Numbered from the stretch's first letter, positions 36,146-47,065 are shown. The stretch: DNA of 64,000 bases from Imbricaverruca yamaguchii (GCA_034440575.1 JAOTOL010001624.1:992501-1056500); one strand, 5' to 3'. A program made the numbers and translations. The notes: generated by a model from the letters alone, not told the origin.

Positions 36146-36225
36146 TCGATCCCGTAGTTAGTTAGTTATTAGGGGTTTAGGGCGCATCAACTGCAGTGGT
36201 TATACAGCGCCCATCGATCCCGTAG
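36146..36225 (-). mobile_element. 56-bp retroposon-tail insertion with 12-bp TSD
   Basis: The insert 36158-36213 lies between two perfect copies of TCGATCCCGTAG (36146-36157 and 36214-36225). On the minus strand it reads TGGGCGCTGTATAACCACTG, then CAGTTGATGCGCCCTAAACC, ending in an AATAACTAACTAA tail. GGGCGC and GCGCCC can pair into a hairpin. It is related to the 53-bp insert at 14516-14568. Confidence 0.8.
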
Positions 36226-36269
36226 GGAAAAGAACATGAGCTGCAGCGCCTTGCCCATTTATCGGTCGC

Positions 36270-37975
36270 TCTGAGGTGGTGGTTGATGGTTGCCGCCGGG
36301 AGGGGTTGAAGTGGTGGTTGATGGTTGCCGCCGGGAGGGGTTGAAGTGGTGGTTGATGGTTGCCGCCGGCAGGGGCGGAGGTGGTGGTTGATGGTTGCCG
36401 CCGGGAAGAGCTGAAGTGGTGGTTGATGGTTGCCGCCGGCAGGGGCGGAGGTGGTGGTTGATGGTTGCCGCCGGGAGGGGTTGAAGTGGTGGTTGATGGT
36501 TGCCGCCGGCAGGGGCGGAGGTGGTGGTTGATGGTTGCCGCCGGCAGGGGCGGAGGTGGTGGTTGATGGTTGCCGCCGGCAGGGGCGGAGGTGGTGGTTG
36601 ATGGTTGCCGCCGGCAGGGGTTGAGGTGGTGGTTGATGGTTGCCGCCGGCAGGGGTTGAGTTGGTGGTTGATGGTTGCCACCGACAGGGGTTGAAGTGGT
36701 GGTTGATGGTTGCCGCCGGCAGTGGCGGAGGTGGTGGATGATGGTTGCCGCCGGCAGGGGCGGAGATGGTGGTTGATGGTTGCCGCCGGGAGGGGCGGAG
36801 GTGGTGGTTGATGGTTGCCGCCGGCAGGGGCGGAGGTGGTGGTTGATGGTTGCCGCCGGGAGGGGCGGAGGTGGTGGTTGATGTTGCCGCCGGGAGGGGC
36901 GGAGGTGGTGGTTGATGGTTGCCGCCGGCAGTGGTTGAGGTGGTGGTTGATGGTTGCCGCCGGCAGGGGCGGAGGTGGTGGTTGATGGTTGCCGCCGGCA
37001 GTGGTTGAAGTGGTGGTTGATGGTTGCCGCCGGGAGGGGTTGAAGTGGTGGTTGATGGTTGCCGCCGGCAGGGGCGGAGGTGGTGGTTGATGGTTGCCGC
37101 CGGCAGGGGCGGAGGTGGTGGTTGATGGTTGCCGCCGGCAGGGGCGGAAGTGGTGGTTGATGGTTGCCGCCGGCAGGGGCGGAGGTGGTGGTTGATGGTT
37201 GCCGCCGGCAGGGGCGGAGGTGGTGGTTGATGGTTGCCGCCGGCAGGGGCGGAGGTGGTGGTTGATGGCTGCCGGCAGGGGCGGAAGTGGTGGTTGATGG
37301 TTGCCGCCGGCAGGGGCGGAGGTGGTGGTTGATGGTTGCCGCCGGCAGGGGCGGAGGTGGTGGTTGATGGCTGCCGCCGGCAGGGGCGGAGGTGGTGGTT
37401 GATGGCTGCCGCCGGCAGGGGCGGAGGTGGTGGTTGATGGTTGCCGCCGGCAGGGGCGGAGGTGGTGGTTGATGGTTGCCGCCGGCAGGGGCGGAGGTGG
37501 TGGTTGATGGTTGCCGCCGGCGGGGCGGAGGTGGTGGTTGATGGTTGCCGCCGGCAGGGGCAGAGGTGGTGGTTGATGGCTGCCGCCGGCAGGGGCGGAG
37601 GTGGTGGTTGATGGCTGCCGCCGGCAGGGGCGGAGGTGGTGGTTGATGGCTGCCGCCGGCAGGGGCAGAGGTGGTGGTTGATGGCTGCCGCCGGCGGGCG
37701 GAGGTGGTGGTTGATGGCTGCCGCCGGCAGGGGCGGAAGTGGTGGTTGATGGTTGCCGCCGGCAGGGGCGGAGGGGTGGTGGTTGATGGCTGCCGCCGGC
37801 AGGGGCGGAGGTGGTGGTTGATGGCTGCCGCCGGCAGGGGGGGGCCGCGGCGGGGCGGAGGTGGTGGTTGTGCTGCCGCCGGCAGGGCGGAGGTGGTGGT
37901 TGATGGCTGCCGCCGGCAGGGGCGGAGGTGGTGGTTGATGGTTGCCGCCGGCAGGGGCAGAGGTGGTGGTGCAGA
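36270..37975 (+). repeat. 35-bp G-rich minisatellite, about 48 units
   Basis: The unit runs GAGGTGGTGGTTGATGGTTG, CCGCCGGCAGGGGCG. Variants have GGGAGGGGTTGAA. The period is not a multiple of 3, yet two minus-strand frames stay open for about 600 codons (38041-36200 and 38031-36259) because the unit has no minus-strand stop in any frame. The predicted proteins cycle through three repeat registers (PPPLPAATINHHL, CRRQPSTTTSAP, AGGNHQP), which argues against real coding. Confidence 0.95.
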
Positions 37976-38093
37976 GTAGTTCTGTCTGATGTCTGCCTCA
38001 TCACGTTCTGCAGCGCCGACCACCGGTGCATGTGCGCGCAATTTGCTGCGGCTTAAAGTGCAGAAAACGTGGCCCTGTCACGGCAGCTCACGC

Positions 38094-38165
38094 TTCCATC
38101 TTCACCTTCGTCTTCACCTTCGTCTTCACCTTCGTCTTCACCTTCGTCTTCACCTTCGTCTTCAG
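38094..38165 (+). repeat. 12-bp tandem repeat
   Basis: TTCACCTTCGTC repeated about five to six times, directly before the 69-bp array. Confidence 0.95.
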
Positions 38166-38174
38166 CCAACCAGC

Positions 38175-38860
38175 CAGCGCACTGGCGTCTGTAGTGACAG
38201 ACTCTGATACAGTCCAAGGTGGTCCCACAGCAACATAAGGGGGCCATACACTGACTATTGTGGTGACATACTCTGATGTAACCGAAGGTGGTCCCACAAC
38301 AACATGAGGGGGCCATACACTGACTATTGTGGCGACAGACTCTGATGTAGCCGAAGGTGGTCCCACAGCAACATGAGGGGGCCATACACTGACGATTGTG
38401 GCGACAGACTCTGATGTAGCCGAAGGTGGTCCCACAGCAACATAAGGGGGCCATACACTGACTATTGTGGTGACATACTCTGATGTAGCCGAAGGTGGTC
38501 CCACAGCAACATGAGGGGGCCATACACTGACTATTGTGGTGGCACACTCTGATGTAACCGTAGGTGGTCCCACAGCAACATGAGGGGGCCATACACTGAC
38601 GATTGTGGCGACAGACTCTGATGTAGCCGAAGGTGGTCCCACAACAACATGAGGGGGCCATACACTGACTATTGTGGCGACAGACTCTGATGTAACCGAA
38701 GGTGGTCCCACAGCAACATAAGGGGGCCATACACTGACTATTGTGGTGACATACTCTGATGTAGCCGAAGGTGGTCCCACAACAACATGAGGGGGCCATA
38801 CACTGACTATTGTGGTGGCAGACTCTGATGTAACCGAATGTGGTCCCACGGCGACATAAG
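38175..38860 (+). repeat. 69-bp minisatellite, about 10 units
   Basis: The unit runs GGTGGTCCCACAGCAACATG, AGGGGGCCATACACTGACTA, TTGTGGCGACAGACTCTGAT, GTAACCGAA. The period is 23 codons, so minus-strand frames 38919-38053 and 38906-38088 both stay open; two equally open frames argue against a gene. Confidence 0.95.
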
Positions 38861-39117
38861 AAGGCCCTGCTGAAAACAGCTGAAAGCTGAAACATGACCC
38901 CAACAACGATAGTGACCACGAACAGCGAAAGGAGTTCCCAACAAGAGACTCAGGAACTCCCCAACAGAGTACCGCGGCATAACGGTCTCCGAATAGCCGA
39001 GGATAGTCCCGATGAATTAAAGGGGTTCATGATAGCTGAACACAGTCCAACTGCGGGGAAGCACCCAGTAACGGGAGGGGGCCTCCGACACTGAAATGTC
39101 TTCGGGACTTGGAAGAG

Positions 39118-39535
39118 GGTCCTTCACATTGGAGGGAGCCTGATAGCCGAAGATAGTCCGTTACATTGGAGGGGGGAAAGGGGGAGCTTGTGCGGGGCTT
39201 TGGAGGTGTCTGAGCCGAGTGGGCCTTTATTGGGGTAGCCTGATAGCGAGGAGTACTGGAGGAGCGACGCCGAGGGGTCCTTTGGAGGGAGCCTGATAGC
39301 CGAAGATAGTCCGTTACATTGGAGGGAGCTTGGTAGCCGAAGAGAGTCATTCACAATGGAAGGAGTCTGACAGCCGAAGGGGGTCCTTCACATTGGAGAG
39401 GAGCCTGATAGCCGAAGAGGGTCCTTCACATTGGAGGGAGTCTGATAGCTGAAGAGGGTCCCTCACATTAGAGGGAGCCTGATAGCCGAAGAGGGTCCTT
39501 AACATTAGAGGGAGCCTGATAGCCGATGAGAGTAC
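39118..39535 (+). repeat. ~37-bp degenerate minisatellite
   Basis: The unit runs CATTGGAGGGAGCCTGATAG, CCGAAGAGGGTCCTTCA, repeated from 39355 to 39530, with two earlier scattered copies at 39130 and 39285. Confidence 0.85.
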
Positions 39536-39990
39536 CTATCGACGAGACGACACATTTTCGGCGCACTTCGGGCTCCGACAGTGGATTCGCGGGACACCGA
39601 TGGCCTACGGGGCCATCGGCGCCTGTGGTTGCACTGTTCATGGCACATCAAGCGGTACAGGCAAGCTACGAGTACTTTTGCTGAGTAATCTTAATTTTTC
39701 TGCAACGCATGATGCATATGCACTGCTTCAACGACATCAGGGTAGGTTTTGTGATGTGCCACAAACGGCTACAAACATCAGCCACGCTTCGGGGGGGGGG
39801 AGGTGTAGCTTTAGGAGCGCATCCACCATGTTGATCATAGAACTCAGCCACTCTTCACTGTCCGCACCAACCATGGTGTCAATTGATCGCACTGATCATT
39901 GCATACAATCATTTACATCTACGCAAAATCACTATGGCTAAGCACGTCCATCGAACATCCAACAAGCGCAGTGCAAACTAATTAACTTGA
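39536..39990. other. Spacer before LINE copy B
   Basis: Nothing recognised. The 5' end of copy B may lie in here, but its boundary is not visible. Confidence 0.4.
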
Positions 39991-40251
39991 TATTTTATAG
40001 AACATCATTCCACATCTAACAGAGCATCGATTACACACAGTACGCGCTTCAATGCTGCCGCCTCGACCAATAGTCGTCCCCAAGTCTCCTTATGCTCAAA
40101 GCTCTGCCATGAGCTAGGTTTTACATTTGTAGACGAGTGGAGCAGGTTTTATGCATCGTGGGACCTCTATCAGAGGGATGGCCTGCACTTTTCTGAGAAG
40201 GGGGTCCATGTGTTAGGCAAAGTATACGAGCATGTCCTTCAGGGAAACTAG
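39991..40251 (+). pseudogene. CR1-like ORF1, C-terminal esterase segment
   Basis: An open frame ending in TAG at 40251 reads LGFTFVDEWSRFYASWDLYQ, RDGLHFSEKGVHVLGKVYEH. FVDxWxxF followed by DGLHxSxxG is the last block of the SGNH/GDSL-type esterase encoded by ORF1 of CR1 elements, with the catalytic Asp and His (D..H in DGLH). The catalytic Ser block and N-terminus are absent; an in-frame stop lies at 39988, so it is 5'-truncated. It sits 196 bp before the ORF2 ATG of copy B, so ORF1-ORF2 order is preserved. A Ser/Asn/Gln-rich frame (40260-40451) links the two. Confidence 0.6.
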
Positions 40252-40447
40252 TAAATGGGGTGGGGAGGAATGAAATTGCATTGCCAACTCAGGAATATTC
40301 CAATAATGTCAGCCAAGGCAATAGAACCTCAAAGTCTGCAAATAGGGACAGCAGCAACTCAAGGGGACAGAGTTATAGTTCATCTAGTGATAAAAGAACT
40401 CCTCAATATGAAAAAGCCAAAGGTGGTTATGGAGCATTTGTTAGTGT

Positions 40448-42736
40448 ATGATGTTTAATGCTCAGAGTATCCGTTCCAAATTTGATGAGTTCAAGTGTTA
40501 TGTTGCTGAGGAGGAACCGGATTTTGTTTGCATTACGGAGGCATGGGTCAGTGAAGGGTATTTTGGAGATAACTTACTTGACTATGAGATCCAGGGATAC
40601 AATATGTTTTCGTGCAATAGGGGTCCAGCAATGAAAGGGGGTGGTGTAATGCTCTATGTGAATAGCTTATTCAGTTCTCAAAAAGTAGCAGGTGGGGATA
40701 AAAATGTGTCTGTGGAGTCCATTTGGCTTGATGTCACTGTGGGAAAAGGCAACAGCAATACTCTTAGGATAGGAGCTTTCTACCGATCAGGAACCCTGCC
40801 ACATTCTCAGCAACTGGAGCTTGACAAGGTGATTTGTAAGGAAATCAGTAGAAACTTTAAGAGGAAGTGCCTTATTCTCGGTGACTTTAATCTAAAAGGT
40901 TATAAAAATGCTGGTGTTGGCTCCCCATCATGCAAAATGTTTAGGAAATGCCTTGAAGAGGACCTGTTCTTACACCAGTTTGTATCGGAACCTACCAGGC
41001 ATGGTTCATTCTTGGACGTTGTATTCTCGGATTTAAGTGACTTGGTTCAAGACTTGACTGTAGGCGAAACTCTGGGAAAAAGTAACCATAACATAGTTAG
41101 ATTCAAGGCACATGTAGGGGAAATTATCAAGGATAATTTGGTAAAGGTTCCAAATTTCAACAGAGCAGACTTTAACGGCATGAGAGGGGCTTTAAGTGCC
41201 ATCAGATGGGAAGAAGAATTCTCCAATTTAAATGCCTGTGAAATGTGGAAAAAGTTCAAATCTTACTTGAAGGAAACTCAGATTAGACATGTCCCCCAAA
41301 AGCAAAGACGCAAAAGAAGGGTAGGAAAGCCAGCATGGGTTACACCAGACGTGATAAAAGCAATTAAGGCTAAGAAAACTGCATTTAGAGTTTTTAAAGA
41401 AGCCTCAAATGTCGTTAATCTAAAGGCGTATCGAAAAGCTAGAGACACTGTGAAGAAAAAAACCAGAGCAGCAAAGCGAACAAAAGAACTGGATTTAGCT
41501 AGAAACTGTAATGGGGACAGTAAAAAGTTCTTTAGTTTCTACAAGCTGAGAAAAGTTTCTAGCACGATTGGTCCACTGGAAGTAAACGGGACTACATTGG
41601 GTGAGGATAGTGAGATGGTTGAGGAGCTGAGCAAGCAGTTCAAATCAGTGTTTACATTGGAAGATATGACCAATCTGCCGACCGTACACCATAGTTCAGT
41701 GACATGGGATCTGACAAATGATGTTGATTTCATTGATAATGATGTTGTTTACAATCATATCAGGAAAATAAAGCCAAATAAGGCAGCAGGACCTGATGAA
41801 ATTTATGCTAGGCTGTTGCGGGAAACTGAAAAGGAACTGGCATTTCCACTTAGTATACTGGCATTTCCACTTAGTATAATATTTTGTAGATCAGTTTCAC
41901 ATAATGAAATTCCAACCGATTGGAAAAGGGCAAATGTAGTTCCTATTTTCAAGAAAGGAGAAAGAGGGAAAGTTGAAAAGTATAGGCCAATAAGTCTCAC
42001 ATCCCTAGTCTGCAAGGTACTCGAATCAATTATCAAGGATAGAATAGTTAGTTATCTGGAAGGTAGCAGATTGATTCAAGATACTCAACATGGGTTTAGA
42101 AAAGGATGATAGTGTCTCACAAACCTCTTGGACTTTTTGAATTTCGCCACAGAACAATTTGATCGGGGAAATCAGGTTGATGTAGCATATCTTGACTTTA
42201 GTAAGGCCTTTGACAAGGTACCCCATAAACGGTTAATGATACAGCTTTAGTCCCATGGCATTGCAGGTAGAATTTTAAAATGGATAGAGTTGTGGCTTTC
42301 AGATAGACAGCAAAGAGTGATGCTAAATGGTACAAAGTTATCATGGCAAAATGTTCTTAGTGGAGTCCCCCAGGGGTCAGTACTAGGGCCATTACTGTTC
42401 ATTATATTTGTAAATAACATTGAAAGTGGACTAAGCAGTAAAGTTTTGAAATTTGCGGATCATTTGAAGGTCTTTAGGGCAATAACAAGTCAGGATGAGC
42501 ATATCTCGCTGCAAAAAGACTTGGACGAACTTGTGAAGTGGTCCGAAGAATGGCAAATGAAATTTAACTTTGATAAGTGCAAAATCATGCATGTAGGTAA
42601 GCAGCATATGAAGGCTTTACTGTGCATACGTCAGGCCACATTTGGAATACTGCATCCAAGCTTGGTCTCCTAGCTATGAAAAAGATTGTTGGCTTTTAGA
42701 GAGAGTACAAAAGAGGGCTACAAAAATGGTTAATGG
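40448..42736 (+). pseudogene. CR1-like LINE copy B, ORF2 upstream part
   Basis: Non-LTR ORF2 (endonuclease plus RT). An uninterrupted 553-codon frame (40448-42109) holds the endonuclease: NAQSIRSKFDEF, CITEAWVSEG, GGGVMLYV, GDFNLKGY, GSFLDVVFSD, SNHNIV. It continues through a basic linker into RT fingers: KIKPNKAAGPDEIYA, RPISLTSLVCKVLE, QHGFRKG. Two stops (42107-42112) replace the RS of GRSCLTNLL. The frame resumes with VAYLDFSKAFDKVPH, a further stop at 42248, then GVPQGSVLGPLLFIIFVNN. The catalytic box is FADH. A 21-bp tandem duplication (about 41838-41879) gives a doubled AFPLSI, and about 180 bp are missing at 42617 relative to copy A. The element is cut at 42742 by a DNA transposon and resumes at 45614. 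Confidence 0.9.
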
Positions 42737-42742
42737 CATAAG
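42737..42742. repeat. TSD of the DNA transposon, left (CATAAG)
   Basis: CATAAG here and CATGAG at 45608-45613. Copy A has a single equivalent site (minus strand, near 14880) in uninterrupted LINE sequence. One mismatch; a 5-bp duplication with a one-base shift of the element end is also possible. Confidence 0.7.
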
Positions 42743-43378
42743 GGGCATTCCACGTCAAATCGCACAAGAATTGGCTATTTTGAACCCGACACCCTCCGAT
42801 TTTTATGAAAATTGATACACCTGTAGTGCCAAGTGAACGAACCTCACACGCCAACTTTCAGCCCTGGGTGACCTCTGGGGTCAGATTTAGAGGCCATCCT
42901 AGGTCGCCTATTTTTGCCGACTTGACAACAATCAAATGCATATATATCAGATGTTAATTAACTTAGCGGAACGACATTGGTGTTAAAGTGCGCAGAAACC
43001 CTTGGCCATTCAGAAATATGGCAAAAGTTGCGCGTGACCTCTCCGTGACCCTTGACCTAACGAGGTCAAAGTATAAACATGCATTTTTATATATGTTTGC
43101 CTGCCCCTAATTCGACTAAACGTGGCTGAATTAATGGTCCTGATATTATCTAAGAACGTGCAAAAAAGAAAGGCGGAGACTCTGAAACTTTTTGAGATAT
43201 CGGCCTTTGAGTAGGTATTGTCATAGGACCAAATCGAAGCATGCCCCGATGCTCTTTACCATATCATCGATGATAACTCTGGTTTCCTTGGTCCGATTAT
43301 CGTCAAATTTGGTGGGCAAATCATCGGTGGCAAGCTGAACTATTTTCCAGATTTTCAAGTTGACCTGACCTCACATGA
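42743..43378. repeat. Left terminal inverted repeat
   Basis: Aligns in inverse orientation with 44987-45607; last shared block is GACCTCACATGA at 43367-43378. Contains several TGACCT/AGGTCA hexamers. Confidence 0.88.
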
Positions 43379-43984
43379 CCCGGCAGTGATCTCTCCATTA
43401 CAAGCCAACAGGGAAGCAAAAATATTTTCCTGAACAAAAAAACGCTGAATTTGGCTCGTACAGGCTATGTTACCTAGTTCTAGGTTAGGCTACTCCAAAC
43501 GAGCCAAGTTTTATTTTGAACAAGTGTCCTCTGCAAGGTCACGTGAGGTCACTATGAGGTCATGTCACACTTTCGTCAATAACTTTAGATAGAATCAAGA
43601 TAGAGAAATAATTTTAATGCCATCGAGATCCTCTGGTTAATCATGATGTATAATATGATCAAGCTAGGTCATCACTTGACCTCGGTTTAGGGTGACCTGG
43701 AGGTCAACTGGGGTCAGGATCAAATGTTCAGCTAGCTAAGTCATGTGATACATCAATCAACGCGGCCTGACGAGGAAAATAGGATTGTAACAAAATTATA
43801 TTTCTATCTTTATTTTGGCAAAAGTTATTCGCAAAAAAATATGTTTCCTCGGTTTTTATAGCCTGAATATATTGTTTCAGCTCGCGTGCGTTTCGTACTA
43901 GCATTTTATCGGGAGGGCCAGTAAATGTTTCTGATATGCAAATAGCCGCGACCATAAAACAAGTTGAACAGCAGTACCGTATAT
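43379..43984. other. Transposon interior, 3' of the transposase frame
   Basis: AT-rich sequence between the left TIR and the transposase. It carries dense AGGTCA half-sites (43540-43575 and 43664-43715). No clear coding frame apart from a short unrecognised minus-strand frame (43988-43728). Confidence 0.6.
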
Positions 43985-44973
43985 TCACGAAGAACTACCA
44001 ACCTTTTTCGCCACACGTACCTCACTGTCGCTGTCGGAAAACCATCTCACAACCACCATACCATTACGTGGAGACGGAGTAACACGATGGACATTCCTTG
44101 TTCCCGGTATTGTGCGAACAGCTGCGAATCTGTCATTCAACGCTTTGGTTTCTTTGACCCACTCGGTTTTGGGAAAATACTCCATGCACGTGCCGGTGGC
44201 ATGGTTTTTTTTACAAACTGATAAAACTGGTCCGGGATCTCAATCAGAGTTCCTTGCAGACTTCCCTTTTTAGCTAACCTTTTCAACGTCCCACCAATGC
44301 CATCACACGGTCCCTTTCCGTGAGCGGTTGCGAAGAAATTCCACTCGGCGTCTATTCCAAAGTCGACGGAATGCTCTGCCAAATTTAGGAAATTCTTACA
44401 ATTTTTGTATTGCGAGGCAGCCCCATCTGAAAAATAAAATATCTTCTTGGGGCGCCGGCCTAATTCTGCTTCCAGGCGCTCAATGAGTTGTCCTTGAAAC
44501 AGGTGGACAGCCACAGTATCATGCGTCAGGCAGTCGGAAATGGCAGAGTAAGAAAAATGTATAAGGTCCCTTGCGTTGTTTCGCCAATAAGCCACAAACG
44601 GATGGATTGTCACCTGCAGTTTGTTCCAGTGATGGGACTGTACCTCATCCTGTATAACCATAGCGTAGTTTTCGGAAAAATCTCCAATAACAATTACCTC
44701 TGCAGGAGCTAGTGTTTCCTTTCGGCCTTTCAGATAATTGCCTTGGGCACGGGCGACAAAATCATGCTTTACAAGTATTTCCAGTTGCTCGCAAAATGAT
44801 CGCACACAATCTTCAGAAGTTTGCGTAACCACCTCTAAGGTGGACCTATCAGCATTAGTCCACTTTCGGTACTCAATGTTATCGATTTCTCGGTTATCAT
44901 GAATCATATCATGGCCATGAATATTGACGTAAGTTGCAATATTGCATGTATTTAGGCAATACAAACTTCCCAA
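43985..44973 (-). pseudogene. Putative DDE-type transposase, frameshifted
   Basis: The minus-strand frame from 44973 to 44137 has 278 codons and no ATG at its start (the first codon is TTG; the first Met is residue 23), so the N-terminus is missing, spliced or lost. Conserved-looking blocks: VIVIGDFSENY (residues 93-103, candidate Asp98), QDEVQSHHW, FYFSDGAASQYKN (179-191, candidate Asp183), DAEWNFFATAHGKGPCDGIG (208-227, candidate Glu210). Their spacing suits an RNase-H-fold D-D-E nuclease. I have seen this block set in unnamed invertebrate proteins but cannot name the family. Near 44175 the frame shifts: the overlapping frame 44185-43985 supplies a plausible C-terminus. This element is the only likely source of mobility for the long TIRs. 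Confidence 0.65.
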
Positions 44974-44986
44974 GGTCCTGTTAGTT

Positions 44987-45607
44987 CATGTGAGGTCATG
45001 TCAACATGAAAATATGGAAAATAGTTCAGTTTGCCACCGATGACTTGCGCAACAAATTTCACAATAATCGGACGAAGGTAACCAGAGTTAGCATCGATAA
45101 TATGGTAAATAGCCTGGGGGCATGCATCCATTTGGTCCTATGACAATACTCAAAGGCCGATATCTCAACAAGTTTTCAAGTCTCCGCCTTTCTTTTTTGC
45201 AGGTTCTTAGATAATATCACGACCATTAATATAGCACCGTTTCGTCGAATTAGGAGCAGGCAAACATATATAAAAATATATTTGTATATTTTGACCTGGT
45301 TAGGTCAAAGGTCATGGGGAGGTCACGTGCAACTTTTTCCATATTTCTGAATGGCCCAGGGCTTCTGCGCACTTTGACACCAATTTCATTCCGCTAAGTT
45401 AAATAACACATGAGATATTTGCAATTTATTGATGTCAAGTCGGTCAAAAATCGTGACCTAGGATGACCTCTAGATCTGACCCCAGAGGTCACTCTGGGCT
45501 AAAAGTTGGCGTGATGTGTTCTTTTACTTGGTACTACAGGTGTACCAATTTTCATCAAAATCGGAGGGGGTCGGGGAATTTCTTGTGCGATTTGACGTGG
45601 AATGACC
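44987..45607. repeat. Right terminal inverted repeat
   Basis: Inverse partner of 42743-43378 (starts TCATGTGAGGTC, ends GACGTGGAATGACC). It diverges at roughly one base in six to eight by eye, with small indels. Confidence 0.88.
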
Positions 45608-45613
45608 CATGAG

Positions 45614-46076
45614 CAACCTGGCATATGAGGAAAGATTGAAGAAATTGAATATGTTTTCACTTAGATATAGAAGGCTGAGAGGAGATCTCATCGAGGTCTT
45701 TAAATTTGCCCATGGTCTGGAGAGGGGATATCTTGGAGAAATGTTTGAATTGAACAGAAAGGATGCAATTAGAGGTCATAAATTCAAAATTAAAGTTAGC
45801 CACAGCAGAACAAGGTTAAGGCAGACTTTCTTCACCAACAGGGTAGTAGAACACTGGAACCAGCTGCCAGAAAACATTGTCAGTAGCAGCACATTGAACA
45901 TGTTTAAAAACATCATAGACAATTATTATAAGAATAGAGGGCTTGCTCTTCAGTATTACAGGGAGGGCTGATTGACAGATTTGGTGGGCAACTGGCTTAG
46001 TGCACAGAGTGCAACCAAGAAGGGCCCCTGTGGCTCACAGTTGCACTAATCTTTTATGTCTGATGTCTTTATATCA
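45614..46076 (+). pseudogene. CR1-like LINE copy B, ORF2 C-terminus and 3' tail
   Basis: Continuation of copy B after the transposon. The frame reads NLAYEERLKKLNMFSLRYRR, then ELNRKDAIRGHKFKIKVSHS, and stops at 45971, matching the C-terminal domain of copy A (14982-14602) closely. The 3' UTR has CCAAGAAGGGCCCCTGTGGC and TTGCACTAATCTTTTATGTC and ends in two ATGTCT(TT) repeats near 46050-46074. Confidence 0.9.
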
Positions 46077-46559
46077 GAGTAGGCATGCCCATGGGTGAAA
46101 ATGTTCGAAGCTGCATATCAACTTGGGAACAGTTCTTTTTCTTTATTTTTCATTCCATCACTTAATAGAAAGTGATCATGAGTGCTTGTGCCAGGAGTGC
46201 TCTTTCAATCTGCGGCAAAGATACCAATCTGCGACTTGGACGCAAATTGGTGCCGAAAATAGACAAATTAAAATGCCACAGGCTGCGAACAGGCGTGTTG
46301 CCGCTCTAGCTAGAGAAGCAAAAATAATCCTGAAAAAGAAATCCGGAGACAATTGATGAAAGGTGACCTTATAAACTAGCTACCAGGCCTAGGCCAAGGA
46401 GAGCGCGGTGGCCCAGTCACCCCTGAGGACCAATCATCTGCGCCGTCCCAGCTCAGGTGCAACACAAACTGAAATTATTGCAATGCAAACTGAAAAACTA
46501 ACACGCCCCAAAACACATGCGCACACCCTCATACGCTCAGAGTCACACACGCACAAAAG
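46077..46559. other. Spacer
   Basis: Nothing recognised; a 77-codon frame at 46123-46356 has no known motif. Confidence 0.5.

Positions 46560-47065
<506 letters not shown>

Larger units (their letters stand above)
42743..45607 (-). mobile_element. DNA transposon with ~620-640 bp terminal inverted repeats
   Basis: A 2865-bp insertion in LINE copy B. Its ends are GGGCATTCCACGTCAAATCG and, reverse-complemented, GGTCATTCCACGTCAAATCG. The inverted similarity continues inward for over 600 bp (e.g. CGGAGACT, TAAGAACGTGC/TAAGAACCTGC, TCATCGGTGGCAA both sides). A single DDE-like frame lies between the TIRs on the minus strand. The host LINE is otherwise continuous across the insertion. The superfamily is not resolved: a 5-6 bp duplication with GG ends does not fit one textbook class securely. 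Confidence 0.9.

Noticed and set aside
36200..38041. 613- and 590-codon minus-strand frames as proline/histidine-rich proteins
   Set aside because: They lie wholly in a 35-bp array whose unit has no minus-strand stop. The encoded repeat changes register every unit because 35 is not a multiple of 3.
38053..38919. Cys-rich repeat protein on the minus strand
   Set aside because: Two frames are equally open through the 69-bp array and there is no support outside it.
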